64,000 nucleotides of DNA from Lepidonotus clava (GCA_936440205.1 OW387146.1:26040458-26104457); one strand, 5' to 3'; shown: positions 26,901-41,900, numbered from the stretch's first letter. Numbers and translations: made by a program. Notes: a model not told the origin generated them from the letters alone.

Positions 26901-29900
26901 ATTATAATGAATTATGTCAAAGTGCAAGTGGTAGTATTTTATGCTATTTATATAGCGGTACCCTTCTTACAAAATAAAGCTATAATTCATATGTGTAAGT
27001 ATCCCAGGGTAATTCATATATGTATGTTTCTCAGGGTATGAATACATGTAATATAAATGGTTAAAATGATAGAAATTGAAAAATAACTAATAAGATGATG
27101 ATCTGGTATTTGAACCTCCAACCTCCTGATTTGAAGTCCTGCACCTTAGCCACTAGGCCACCGGTTACTGTGATGTCAGGGGTACAAATGCCTGGTTTGT
27201 ATGAGAGTATAGTTTTATGTAAACCAGGAAGTTGTTTGTTCAGAGCCCCCATATGGGGGCCTCTTGTATAACTAACATTGTGATGTCACACGGGATTCCC
27301 CTACCCTACCATGTCCTAATTAACCTGTTTGAAGGAAATAGTAATGCATATTATATAAAAACTAGAAAACTATGGTCAAATAAAGGTTTTACCATGCATA
27401 GGAGTTATAATTACAATTGTCCATTGCCTATAATTACCAATTGGCATATATGCACATTCACGGGAAGAATTTGAACTCATACATTCGACAGGCTCGGGCT
27501 TGTCTGAAACCACTTCCTCTAAAACGTGTCAAGGAGTGTAAGTCTTACTCCACGATTATCCCTGAAAAATCATAGTATCATTATACTACCCATAGCAGTG
27601 GGCGTGTTAGGTAATACTTTTGCGCTCACCTCAAAGTTTCCCTTCCCCTTCTGGCGTGTATATAAGTGTAAGTCAGGGGGTGTTAATTATATTGTGTCAC
27701 AATAGTCCCGTCCGCTCATAGTTCTCTTCACACGCCCAACCTTCTCGGCGTCTTAACGTACCTACCCTCCATTCAGGCAACAATATAATTGCCAGCAGTG
27801 GCGTACCCAGTCCCCCCACTTCCCACATTTGTGCATATATCTATAAACGCCGGTTGATATTGGTTTCCAAGCTCAACAAAAATAATACTCAGTTTCCTGA
27901 CCTAATAAGAATAGATGAGGCTGAAGCGCAGAAGGAGTAGCCTATAGTGTGCACACAACTAGGGTAAAACAGGGTTGTATCGCTCACATTGGTAGGCCTA
28001 TATCATTAGCGCATTTAGTTTTTTAAACCCTTACATATAGAAACAAAAGTTACATAAAATCAAAATAATTCATAATAATTAATCAAATGCGTAAAAACAG
28101 CGATAAAGCGTGATTTAACTTTATAACCTCTATGAATAATCAATAATGAAACAATTGTCTCCCATGATGTTGGGTACAACCCTTATCATGAAATGAAAGT
28201 AATATTTTTGAGAAAACTTATCAAATATAGCATATCAATAATGGTTTTCCATCCCATGAAAGTGACGTCCAATAGGCCTATTTCTAAAAAAAAAATAGGG
28301 TTAGTTCAACCCCCCCCCCCCTCCACAAATTCCTGGGACCGTCCACCCCTGTCCCTTAGATACAGTACTAGTTTAACTAAAACAGGTAGAAATATAGCAT
28401 TTTTAAAACAGATTTTCTTGAAACACATTATTTGGGAGTTAAACCAGGCTGCCTAAACCAGATTCTTAAACTTCTTGGAAATACAGGGTGAAAGGGCTGA
28501 AAGCGCAAATGGTTTTCACTGAAAATGATAATATTAAATAACCTTGACTACACATAAAACTATTATTTTGTGTGATTTCAAGTTTTTACCCTTATTTAAC
28601 TCTCGACATAAGAAATGATAAATGCGCTATATTAGCCTGACGGGCCATGCCCCCCCTCCCCCCCCTCCCCTGTTAAATAATGTTGTTTAAAAAGGGGCCC
28701 CTCCCACGTAGATTAATGCATTAGCCCCTCCCCCCCTCCCCCCTAGAAATGCCTGGGTCCGCCCCTGCATCCCTCCGGACCGGCCCGTGGGCCATCTTTT
28801 CATTTCAATACCATTATTACAAATATAACTTCCCAAAAAAAAATTTGGAGTGGCAGGTGGTAATCGAGTGCATGAGGTTCGATTAGCTCCTACCACCCAG
28901 GTCTGGCGAATTCATCTGTGCCATTATTCAGTTCATTTCATTTCATTAGTTTGCACAACCAGACCCAATTACGTATAGAGTTTGCGACATATATATACCG
29001 TAGGTGTAATCGGGGCAACGAGAAAGGTGTTTACCAAAAAGAGACACTTTGTAGTTTCGGTCCTTGTGTTTCAGTGGGTTTTCCGATTTGGAAAACAAGC
29101 AATACCACAAGTTATTAATTTTGATCGCCCTCAATTGTCACTGATGTGTCTCTATCAACTTCAATTTACATTGCCCGTCATCGTTTTCCCCAACGTAGTT
29201 TCGACGTATTTGGTCCTGCGACCGGAAGGACCTCTAGACGGCTTTTCGCTGGTTTCCGACGTCATCGTATTATTGAACCCGGTGGATTTTTGGCTACCAG
29301 CTATCTCTCCCGGCCCCGGGTTCGAATCCCCTTCATGCCTTACGTTTTTCGTTCATCCATCAGACTTGTATTATCAAATTAATGATAAGGATAGGACTAC
29401 TCTGAACCCTAATCGTCATGTCAAGAGAGGAGGTTGATTGTTAACTTATTTTAAACAGGATCGGGACGTTACGCTTTTTAAAGGATAACTCTCCATTTGT
29501 AATCGAAAAGTTGTTAAATCAAAAAGACCCTTAAAAAAAAAGGAAAATTATTAAAAAAAAAAAAAAAACCTGCTCGAACCCGCCCTCTCCTCAACTACTA
29601 ATTTTAAACATGATAGTCCTAATGGTAATGAGACTGATCCGGCTTAAATTCCTAATATTATAATATTAATATATATACTTCTTGCAAACATTCTAAATAA
29701 CCTTCTTTCCCGATCTTAGCATCTGAATAAACAGGAGACACTGGGCATCACACTTCATTTAAATTAATTGTCTCAGTTAAATACGACCATTAGTTAACAA
29801 GTTCCATGTACTTTTTAAGTAACATGACAGAAAGCATTTTCGCGATTCTGCAGCTATCCCTCGCTCCCCTCTTCCCTTGTGCATAACATTTCCTAATAAA

Positions 29901-32900
29901 CCAGGTCCATTCCTAACGGCGGCAAAGTTTGGAAGCGTCCATCATGGCCGGCCTTAATCCATTAACACCCATAAGTACCCGGAAGCACCCCATCTAATCT
30001 GTACCCCCCTCTGACATCTGACAAGGGCAGGGGCACAGTCTTGGTAATCACATAACTCACACCAAACCCACTCAAGAGCGACACAGGTATCATGCTGGGT
30101 GTCATCTGACGGACTCCCCGCCATTAATCAGGGGTTAGTTATCGAGTTAACACGGGCCAGAGTTGCCCCATGCAGGGAACCTGCTGGGTCGGGCACTTCC
30201 ATACCCAACCTACGTTCGCCTGCAAAGCACATGTAGCTAAATCTTTGACAGGCCTATTTCACCCTACCATCCATTGCCCCTCCCACCCGGAAAACCATTT
30301 ACCCTTACCATCCATAGATGGAGTATTAAAAGTGTTTGAAATTAACTTCTTTTGAAGTCATCCGTGAGAGATGAGATTCATTAAAAATTAATTAAACATT
30401 TTCTGTATGGATAAAAGGTACCTCCCGGCCTATATAACTACCCTAAATAATTCACCTTAAACTGGGTCTAAGCTGGTTAGATATAAAGCCGACCTTAAGG
30501 TTTGAGACTAATTTCAGCCAGTCCAGACTTAAATCGGCCTGAACTCCATATAAACCACCTGCAAATAAAACCTATAAATATCAGGCAGTAATGGCATTTA
30601 CAGGCTTTCTCACTTCTCATCCACAAGTTAAGGAACCCCATGCCAACAATTCATTTTGAAGTCTGCCTTCCAATTCAATTAGAACAAGCCGACACCCTAA
30701 CCAACGAAAGCTTACAAGCAAGCATACGCGTAAGCTTATACTCTTCGCACGGCTTTTCTTTTGGCATTAACGTAAGCTTAAGGTTTCTGCACGGAGGTCA
30801 AAACCTTTAGATCCCAGGTGCATGTGGCGACTGTCTGTCTACTCCTTCCTGTGACTGGGAAAAAGTAATAAAAGACTAGAGCGGTCTCTAGCCTGCATCA
30901 GACATGGCTCCAACAGTATTCATACTCCTCCTTCGTGGACTCTTTATCCTGGGCACTGTCTCAGCTAAGCCATGCCTATGCACCAGTACGGTAAACCGTT
31001 TTCGTACCAACTATGGTGTAGTATTCGAGAGTAAACCGTCCATCCACATAGGTAATGAGTACTTCACTACCCAAGTCGATATCATTTTACCACTTCCTCC
31101 TTCTCCCAAACAGGCAGCCGCACTAAATTGTAGACACGGCGCTACCCTGGCAGCCGGTTCAATGGAACAGTGTCGAAAAATCCAACTTATGTTGAATAAC
31201 ATAACATCTATTGGGAAGACTATAGCAGCGAAGGTCACCAACGGACTCCGGGAAGTGCAATCAATTTTGGAATCGACGGCCCAGCCAACACCTCCATCAG
31301 CCAAATCCAGGAAGCAGCGGGCTCTGATTCCAGAAATCGGCAAGTTCTCCGAGACTTTATTTGGAACGGCCACACTCGATGACTTGAAGCAACAGACTCG
31401 TGCTGACCAGGTAAATGCCGATGAAATTGGCTTCCTCGATGGCAAAATAAATGCAGTCCTAAAGGTAGTTGACTCCACTTTGGAAATCCAACTCCAGGCC
31501 ATCATAGAGAACACTCATTCCATATACAATTTGTCCAGAGGACTCCAGGCTTACATTAGTAACCGGGAATTGATGGTCAGGTTGATGCAAGATTTGCAAG
31601 AATTGCGTCTACTGGATTTTAAACTGGACTATTCCCTTGATGTCTTGCTACAGGCTATTCGCGACCTAACGGAGAACAGGCTGAGTAACTCTTTGATATC
31701 GGAGACTGATATGAGGAAGATTCGGTACCTTTTCCTTTCCAAGTCAAATCGTTCAAATATTTATATTCCAAACACTCGCGACATGTATAGAAGTGTAACT
31801 GTTTTAGTCCCCCCGGTTTTACAGCGAAATGTTCTGAAAACTATTTTGAAGATTCCCGTTATTTCCTTCGACAAAATATTCAAGGTTCTAAAAGTGAACA
31901 CCTTCCCTCTAGCCTTCCATGGGCATTATACTCGCCTCTCCAACACACCGGCTTATTTATTGGTGTCCGCAACCCAATACACAGTATCCTCCAACCCAGA
32001 TCTGGATAATTGCCATTCTCCGTTTTGTCATTATGACCTACCACTTCGCAGGGTTTCTCCCTCGTCGTGCCTCATTTCTATCTATCTACGTGATCATGAG
32101 TCTGTCAAACTTTATTGTGATTTCAAAATACTCATTCAGTCTAATTTCAGAAGGTCGAACATCCAAGTCATTGCAACAGGGACCTATTTGTTCTCTCACA
32201 TAGACGAGGTCGTTGTGCGCTGCCCCAACCGAACAACAACCCATCCTGGATGTGAATCGTGCGTTCGTGCCTTTGAATGTGGTTGTTCTGTGTCCGCCAA
32301 AGAATGGGAAATTCCAGTCTCAAGTGTTAACTGTTTGCCTTCTACAGCAGGCCCCTTAAGAACAGTTTTTCCCGTCAACCTTGCTAGTCTTCAACACCTC
32401 AACCTGTCACTTAGCCGACTTGTGAACCCGGATTTTTCGTACGATAAACCATTCCCAATTTTACCTCTTAGCCCGCAAATGCGAGTCCGCCAAGAGGATA
32501 TTTTTAAGCGAGCAAAAGACAATTTCCTTTCCCTCCGTACATACATGAAAGAGATTCGACTGAATGAGGTCGAATACAAGAAACTTCGTGGTGACTTGCA
32601 TCTTCCCCACGTACCATTCCTCCCCCCCAGTGTGCACGGTACTGTTTACCTGTTGAACATTGGACTTACTTTTATAATGGTACCAGCACTTTTTGTTTTC
32701 ATCTCAATTCTGTATTTCAGACAACGTAGGATTCAAAGCGCATGCAGACGCTTGACTTTAAATTGAGTTGGTTATATATACATTAGCTATTAACTCTTCC
32801 TTTTATTGCAGCTCAAAAGTTATCAGTTCTCATTCATGTTCGATTTTTGTTGTTTAGAATATATACTCGCCCTCATAATTTCGTCACACATGTACAGCTG

Positions 32901-35900
32901 CAATTCATTCACATTATCCTCATGAATTCCCATTTATAATTAGTCACAGCCACATAAGACTACACACGTTCATGATATCAAAATGTTTTATTGTTATGCA
33001 TGCGGAAAAGGTTTTATGATGTCCACGTGTCAACGTTTCGCCTATTTTCCCATAATTGTATTTACTGACCATACACTAATGTACATATGTAACTCGAAAG
33101 CTTCGTGAACATATGCATTTCACAATTAAAATTTTCCCATATCTACTTCAAACATATCGTACACTTTTATATAACTGTTCATCACACCCAAGAGTCTACG
33201 TCAGGCATGCAGCCCAGTTTTTCGGCTGGGAGTAGTTCTTGGGCCATGTTGTTCCTGTTGTTTATCAGGCAAACGCTCGCTCTACAAAGTCTGTGCCTGA
33301 AAAATTTGTTCAGGCGCACGCGCTCCGTACGAGGAATCTTGACTTCTTGCGGGAGTTCCAACGTCAAGGGTTCGTCACTGCCATTCAGATGGACCGTGAG
33401 TGGGCCCGACCAGGCGACGGTCAGGGCCTTGGACAGGATGCTCGGTCTTTGGATGATCATTCGTGGGCAGGCAGCACTTCCTACGGCTTCCATTTCGGCG
33501 GGAATGGGAGCCAGTGGAAATAGGAGCGTTTCCCATCGGCAGTAGATTCTCAGACAGCACTGCACTGTAGCCCTCCGACGTTGACCCTGAGCCAACGAGC
33601 GACAGCCTGCTGCCAATTTCCAGAAGATACCGATAAATTTCCACCCCAGGTATATCACTAACAAGAGAAGCAGCCACTGATGGTCGGATTGGTCCGCGGG
33701 TTGGAGGTGACTAGGTCTCACCACTGGCCTTTCCTCCCGAACAAGACGCAGACGCAGACTTGCGTTTAACAGTTGCTCGATGTCCATGGCCATCAAGTGG
33801 CTGTTCTGAACCAGTGTATAGTACAGGCACATACTTATACCCCCCACCCCACAAGACATCACAACCCCCCCAGGTACTGTAAGGGCTTCGTCTAGTCTTT
33901 AGCGAAAAGTTAACCCTCGGTCGACAACTTAAACGCTAGGTAAGGTACAACTAAAACGACTTCTTCTAGCCGGGGGCTTCACAAGTTTTTACACTGGGTA
34001 GTGCGAAGCACGTCTAATAGGCCGCTATTTTCTTCAGAGAGCCGATCGACAGGGGGTTCATCTGAAATGACTTCTGTCGCGTTTGACACCGGGACACGCG
34101 TCTGTGATGACCGCGTCCACCTGTTGGCCATCTGAGGCGGCGCATGTCAACTAGCTTCTGTGTCAGCTCCCTCACAGGAGTACCGCGGCACGCGGCCCGC
34201 GGGGTAGTCTTAACACTTCTTGACACGTAACAGGCCTCACAAGGGGCGGCGGTGAGGGTGTCGCTGATACCCCATGTACTCCCCGTCACGGCTAGCACGT
34301 AACTTATGGTAAAAGTCTCTCTTACCCCGTCCACACCCCGTCACGTCTACCACGTAACTTATGTTCAAAGTCTTGCCTCATCGATAAAAGATCGCTTTCA
34401 CCAGATCATGTATCCACAGGGGGGCCTGCCCGGCATGTATAAATACGGCGTGGCATATGGCTATATAGATCACTTGAAAACTTGCTGCCACCATGAACGG
34501 GTCAACTGATTATAGTGACGCTGTTCTGTCAAACCCGTCTACCAGCTCATGCAGGATCTTGACCAGCAGCCCCAAACCGGGTGGCGAGAAAATAACCGAT
34601 CATGATTCATCAGCAGGCGTAGGTACTCTGCTGTTGGATATGTCTGGGGATGCGCGTCAGTATGGGTCTCAGAATGGGTTTCCGGATCTCTCTGCGGATC
34701 AGTCTCTTCACGACTCCCTGTACGCGGAAGAGGGATCCACCCTCAACGACGTGGACCTTAGCCTTGGTGCTTCCCAAGGCGGTCCTGCATCCGCATCGTC
34801 GTCCACGCCCTCCACGCCCTCCACGCCCTCCACGCCCTCCGGATCCACGCCCTGGGGGATGACGCCCTCCACGTCGCAATCCCATCCATGGTTCCCCAGC
34901 TCCACGTCCAGAACGTCGTCCACGCCCGGACCCTTGACATCGCAAGGGTCGTTCTCGTCGACGACGTCCCAAAGGTCGTTCACGCCCGGGCCCTTGACAT
35001 CGCAAGGGTCGTTCTCGTCGACGACGTCCCAAAGGTCGTTCACGCCCGAATACTCGTCCTCGTCCGGCCCCTCCACGTCTACAGCTGAACCGTCCATGGC
35101 CCATTTGCTGGCCAGGATGGAGGAGCTGGAGAAGAAGTGCCGAAGGGCGGAGGCTGAAGCGGCTGCGGCAAAGGCCCAGGTGGAGGTGCTCGTGAACCAA
35201 GCGAAGCCAGCTGCAGCTGCCAAACCACCCAAACCACGCAATGAAATATGTGTAAGTTCTAAAGTTTGTTTTTACAGCTTATAATTAACTAATAATCTCA
35301 CCTTGAAAACGTTACCGTTTGATATAGTTCTCGGTTTGTTTAGAAATGATCTCATTCCTAGTATAGCCCTGATGTTCTTCTCCTTTGCCGCGCCGCCAGG
35401 GAACATCACGGAAAACAACGAAAATCCGTAATGATTTCGTACACTGACATATAGTTAGAAGTCCACTATTAATTATTGGCTTATTATATTGTTTGTAGGA
35501 ACTCGTTCGTTCGGCCTACAAGGCCAAGAGAGGTGAGCCTGGTTGGGGATTCAACCTGAACCCTGGGTAAGTTGATTACGTCATAACAACATGAATAGTA
35601 CAGAAAATAATATTGTTTTTAAGTAAGCAATGGGTAATGTGTTCCTGAACACCAGAAGCTGCAGCTGAATATAAGTTTTGCTGTTTTTTTTTCATGTTAA
35701 TAGAGTCATAGAGCACTTGACGTGATGCCGATGAATTGAACAATATAAATATATTCCAACATTCAGGGCGGGGATCAAACACCCGGATAACGCGCCGATC
35801 ATCAAGGCCGTTGTTGACAACGTGTGCCTCGGGCCAGATACCCCCAGAGAAGAGGTGTTAGGTAAGTCCCATAGGTAGCAAGTTTCTTTGTTAACTAACC

Positions 35901-38900
35901 TGCAGCTGTACATTTCATGCATCTAATGTCCATGATTCCAAAGTATTGGTCCTTCAATTAACACAAATTTTAACATGCTTGAAATGCTGGAAATCCGTTT
36001 TTAGTGTCTAAATAGGCTCCACTTACATTGGAAATTGTTACTTTTATAATTTAAGTTATCCTCCCAGTCATCTGAAAAAAACGTAAGTTCTATTATCTGG
36101 ACAAAGAAATATAATACCAGTGTAATGATGGTTTTAATTCGTGAATAATATGTTGACCCTCACTTTGCATTTTTAACATGTATTCCCTTGATTTATTGCC
36201 TTTATAGTGCCTTTGTCTACTTAATGGCTCCAGTTTTAAGCACACTTCATGTCCTTCCTCTTTTTCTAGCTTCTGCCAACACCTACTTCAAGACCCTCCA
36301 AAACAGGGCCAACAGAATGCGGAAGAACCGAATTAAGGCTGACAATGAAAAGGCTATCATCCGTCACCACGTGAACGAGGTAAATAAATTTTTGTTACAG
36401 ACTTCCTCTATAGACCACAAAAGTCTGACGTCACGGACCCCTCCCGCAACACGTGTTGGGCCCTGTGTTGGGCCTAAACCTTTTACGACCGGCCCCGGTA
36501 ACCCTACACCCCCGGTCACCGGCCCGGCCCGCCCTGGAGGGGGCACCGATAACACCCGGCTGGACCACGGTCACCCGTACACACAGACAATAACATTGCC
36601 TATAACTTTGCTATTTATTAACTCTTTTTCTTTTCAAGTATATCATAATGCACATTGATAATTCCCCTATGAAAATACATGTTTTCATAAGTTTGCGAGC
36701 ATTATTAGTGGAAATAGCAAATCTGACAGCTGGGTCCTACTAAAGTTCATAGAGGGGACCCCCGGCCCAGCCCTGCCCATGTTTAGGCACGGGAGCAGCG
36801 TGCAGTGACCGTTAGGGGCCCGCCCGACGTCATGGCTTTTGCGGACTATTGTTCTCAACATTGTTTGACGTAGTTCGATTCAGGCAGGCCGAAATTTTAC
36901 ACCTTTCAAGTGCAAAGCCGAGGAGAAAGAGTAATGTCTATGGTCTATGCCCAGTCTGTCCACTCCTTGGGTGGAAGGATACGCATCATTGTTCTAAAAA
37001 ACGCGAAGAAAGGGTCTAGTTTGACAACATTCACATGTCCTTGTTTCTAGAAAAAAGGTTACTTTTTCATCCCAAATATCCATGATATGAAAATAAGGGT
37101 CTTTTTTTTCCTGGGAAATATGAAATTTCACGAAAAAGGGTATTTCTTGGCCACTAAATGTCTGCGTTTTGAAGAATAAGGGGTCGATTTTTTGGTATAA
37201 ATGTCAGTGGAAAGGGGTTGTTTTCTATTTTGAAGAACGATGATATGTCCTACTTTGATATCTGAGTAGACAGACTGGGGGTCTATGGTGTAGGGGGTGT
37301 GACTTCCCGGGGACCCACTCAGTTCAAAAAGGGGTATACGTACAAACTGCGGTCGGAACTATACCGGGGGCTGTAGCTGTGAATCGGCAATTTGGCTTAA
37401 AACAGGGGGCCCGGCTGTGAAATGATCTTATGGTTGTAACACTGAAACTTGGGAAACAATTATAATTTTTTTACATTATGAATTTTTATAGAGCACTGTA
37501 ACCTTACTTGCTTCCTTGGACAATAATCTTGACATACAATTAGAATGGATATGACACAATTAATAAAAAGTGCCTGTATGTTATAGAGACCAAGGATAAA
37601 GCAACGCTTTTGAAATTAACTGCAGTGACCAGCTTTTAAATTAAGGCAACTGAAATATTGAAAAACTTGTTTGTGTTTATTGGATGTTCTTGACCAAGTA
37701 TGTCGTAACTGTATTAAAATAAAAAAGTGTCTTTTTAACTTTGCAGAAGCTCAGAAGACGGATAGTGGGGTTGGAAAATTTCGTCAAAACGTGGGACGAA
37801 GCTCGAAAGAATTCCGTGAGGCGCCTCCTCACCCCCGACTACACGAGCGACGAGGAGCGCGGACTTTATTATCCGGCCGCGGTCGACAAAGACGGGAAGA
37901 CGAAAGAGCGATATCACCGCCGCGTCAAACCGCTCGTGTGGGAGAGCGATGAGCTGAGGGCCTACAAAGCCCACCTGGACGAAATTGAGTATGACGAAAT
38001 TAGCGGCCGTCAGCGGGGCGTTAGAATGGAAAAGAAGCGGAACAATGTCCCCGACGATAATCCAAAACGCCAACAGCCTCCTCCCAACACCCCAGACTGG
38101 GCGGTGAAGCCCGGGTATCGGTCGGGTATCGCCGATGCACAGCCAATTTAACTTATTTCTAAAGGGTCTGTTTAAAGCTCTATTTTATGTGATGTTTATG
38201 TTTATCATCTTTATGTTTTCTTTATAATTACACTACGTTTAATTGTATGGTCTGTGTCACGCTGTATGTTAGGTCTTTGTACTTTCTTCAATTGTATAGT
38301 CGTTTTATAAACTTTTATCAAAGAACTTTGCGCTTCTTGTTTTGATTGTGGCATGCTCGATAAGCAGGGAAGTATTTCTATAGATATGTTGGTAAGACTC
38401 GCCTTATATTAGTCTAAAACCGTACGCGTTATACAGGTCCTTCTCATAAGTGAATCTTAAATTCATGAATACTTTTTATTTACGATACGAAACGCATTTA
38501 ACTATAATGACCTGTCATTTTGTTGAAAACCCGAATGTGCTATTTCTTGAAGATAGACCACGAACTTGAAATCGATTACAATACAACACTTTTTTGATGA
38601 GTGTTATGGTACAAGGTCTCTACCATTAGAAGAGCAATGGAATGACACCTAGGCCTGTTATCAATAATAACATAAATCAATCATAAAAAGTGTATTTTAA
38701 ACAAACATAAGCTCGATATACGATTTTTAAAATGATGCGACATGAATCATCTCTTCGTACTTATTTCGCAGTCATGAAAAAATAATGTTGCATGAAGCCG
38801 GTTTTAATTAAGAACTGTTACTTCTTTTCAAGTGGATCCTTTTTAGTTCGATTCCATGCAGTAAGGTGCAAAAGTAATTTTTCAGAAATTTTATTATGAT

Positions 38901-41900
38901 CAAATACATCGCTGCCAGTAGGACCTATCAAAATTTACAAGTGACCATGTAGTCTCCTGATGAACCCGAAATACTTTCTAGGATTTGTATGGCACGGTGA
39001 CCTATATTCTTTCTGTGAGAGAATAAAAAAACCTCTTGCATATAGTGTAACCCTTTAAAGTGGGAGTTCTCCGGGAGTTATGTATAGGTAACTTGGAGCT
39101 TCTGTGACATTGCAAAATTAATAATTTAAAAAACAAACAAGTCAATTTAGGTGTCGAGATTTATTAAGGGACAATAGCTTAATTAGCTATAGCCATAATT
39201 TCGGTTGGAGCCCGATCGCCAGATTGTGGCGTTAACCACATTTAATTCCACTACTAGTTTTGGTTGCAGACCTAGTTTAGCCTCAGGCCCCTAAATTAGG
39301 GGCCTGTCCCGCAGATTACCTAAGGGGTCGACCCTAGCCCGAGCCAGAGTAAAAGCGCTCTTGTCAGCGTCATACTGCTCTTTCCAAAACCGAAATTTTA
39401 TTTAGCTACAAATTCAATTTATAACCATAACACTTGTATCGATTGACGCACGTTCGGCAGCATATTGGTAGTAAACACACAAAAATACATTTTTCACACA
39501 AGACTTAATCAAGGTCAACACGGCTTAAGTCGACTGAAGTATTAGTACTAATTGCAAGCTCACCGGGCCGGTATTTCCCCAAAAGAACAGGCTCTCCTAT
39601 GCCTATACCCATGGTAACCAACTGGTAGCGTATAATGTCCTTAGTCATCAATCTTGTCAACATGATGTCCTTCAGTTTATTAACCTTTAAATGTGTGGGC
39701 AGTCGTGTCGATGTGCCGGTATAGCAGTCGGTCATTTGGATGACACAGTTCAATGTGTATCGTGCGCCTAGGCATATATTTTCGGCTTTAGTCAGTGTGA
39801 TAGGATCGTCTGTTTGAAAGATATAATCTCCAAAATGTCCAGGGAACGTGCCTATTTTAAGCCATACACTGTGATTGCCCGAGACAAGCAAGTATACACG
39901 AAAACGAGCATCTGCGAAGATGCGATTAATTCCGGAGCAAACAAAGAATATGCTAATAATTATGGCTACGGCGAGGATAAGAAGAAGAGTGTACGAAGAG
40001 AGAAGTACCACAGTTGGGAATTCTTTAATGTTTCCGTCTCCTGGGTTGGCTTCAGATCCAGTGTCAGTTACGGTATGGTCCTGGTCCAACAAGGCTTGCA
40101 GGGTGTCATGAAAGGTGAGGCCGGTCATCGCATCGTGTTTTGGTGGAGGGTGACCGGTAAATGGAGCAGTGAGGTTGACCAACCGGGTACGGGTTACTCC
40201 AGGCTTATTGTGAACGACCCTAGGCCAGTGTCCGCCACTGGCAGCTCGAACAAATTCCACGCATGATACAAGAACCAAGTACGCGGCAGCTATATATTGA
40301 AAAAAAAAGAAAGAAGAGAACATGAAGGTTGTCATCTCAACTTTAAACAAACACCTTCGTTCCAAATTACCATGGCCAGGCTATTCAAACAGACAGAATA
40401 AACTATAACTGCCATATGGCCACACCCTAGAATTCAGAAAACTGGCCATATTATTTAATTAGGAAGGGCGACCCCCAGAATGAATACATATGTTTTACCT
40501 ATTTTGAATAATTTGGAAAGTCGGCCATCGACTCGTATCACTTGTACAACAAAAGTAATTAAGAAGATTCTCACCAAGGGTGGCACTCAGGATTTTGACA
40601 CTCATGATATTCACGTAGCCGTACACCAAACGCACTATATAACGAAATAAGCTGACCCTAAGTAGTAGCAGAAAGCTTAAGGTTTGACCTTCGAGCTAAA
40701 CTTCGAGCTCAGTTTTCAAGGCAGATGAAATCCTATGACCAGTCGACCTGACGGCAGCCGATGCGTTTCGGAAGCTGAGGAAACTTCACCGCCCTTTAAT
40801 GGATAGACCCTAGGTTTTAATGGCAGGTGTCATGCCCTCACCAGTCCAGACGGCGGACGATGCGTTTCGAAAGCTGGAGAAACTTCACGCGCCCGACAAA
40901 TCACGACAACGCGCTACCGTGACGGCCAGGCTGGAGGCGACATTAATCTCCTGGTAATACTGTGGCAGGCTGTTCTCGGCTTTAATTTCACACGGGTGTC
41001 TGAGGTTAGGAGCTCGAGTGCAACTACCCCTGGGTCGGGGCTGTGGCATGTCGCGGCAATTCGCGGCTTTCAGCTGGTGGGACCATAGGCGTCGGTCTGT
41101 ACCATATATAAATACTTGTGTCGCGGTCGCAAATGGGGAAGGTTCATCGCCCTGAAGTGCTGCTGTCTAACTCAAGTTCGCCATGGCCTCGCGATCGTGG
41201 TGTTTCAAGGGTCTGACCAGTGACCAGGCAGAAACCAGAAGAAATATGGACACTAGCCGAAACCGATGGTGCGACACATGTAAACGTGCAGTTTCAAAAA
41301 GTACATATAACAGGAAGCATCTTAAGGAGCATGGTGAGTACCAGATAAATAGTATAACTAGGATAAAGTCACTTTCACCTGAAATCGATATCCTTCAAAA
41401 CCTTCCTAGCTAGCTTGCGCGCATAGATATTATTTTCAAATACCTACTATACTCTTAATGATCAGTTAGTGTTTGGAAAATTATCGCCAGCCTAAATCTT
41501 TTCTTGACAATTAAACAATTGTTCAAATAATGAATGACTTGAACAATGGACGTTATATATATGTATCCCTCCATGCATCTTTCTATCATAGCTTTTGAGT
41601 CAGAGAAACAACATTGGGTGGGAAAGTCTGTACTCTGAAACCCGACTGTACATTTGATTTATTATTATACATGTGTCTTGCAGAACCAATCCCATTTGGT
41701 TTACCTCAACGCGCTGGCAATCAGGCAGAAGTGGGTCTTGAGGCCGAAGCTGCAGATATTCAGGCTGAGGCAGGTAACCAGGCTGAAGCAGGTTTTCAGG
41801 CTGAGGCAGGTAACCAGGCTGAAGCAGGTTTTCAGGCTGAGGCAGGTACCCAGGCTGAAGCAGGTTTTCAGGCTGAGGCAGGTAACCAGGCTGAAGCAGG

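Noticed and set aside
31011-31514. 167-codon minus-strand frame
   Set aside because: Antisense to the envelope-like gene, with no motif of its own.
30904-32766. Envelope gene as part of a nested endogenous retrovirus
   Set aside because: No gag, pol or LTR signs are seen around it within several kb, and it sits among the transposon's other genes.
34610-35241. Two long minus-strand frames rich in Arg/Gly or Asp/Val
   Set aside because: Shadows of the Ser/Thr/Pro-rich first exon of the accessory gene, kept open by the repeat and GC-rich codons.
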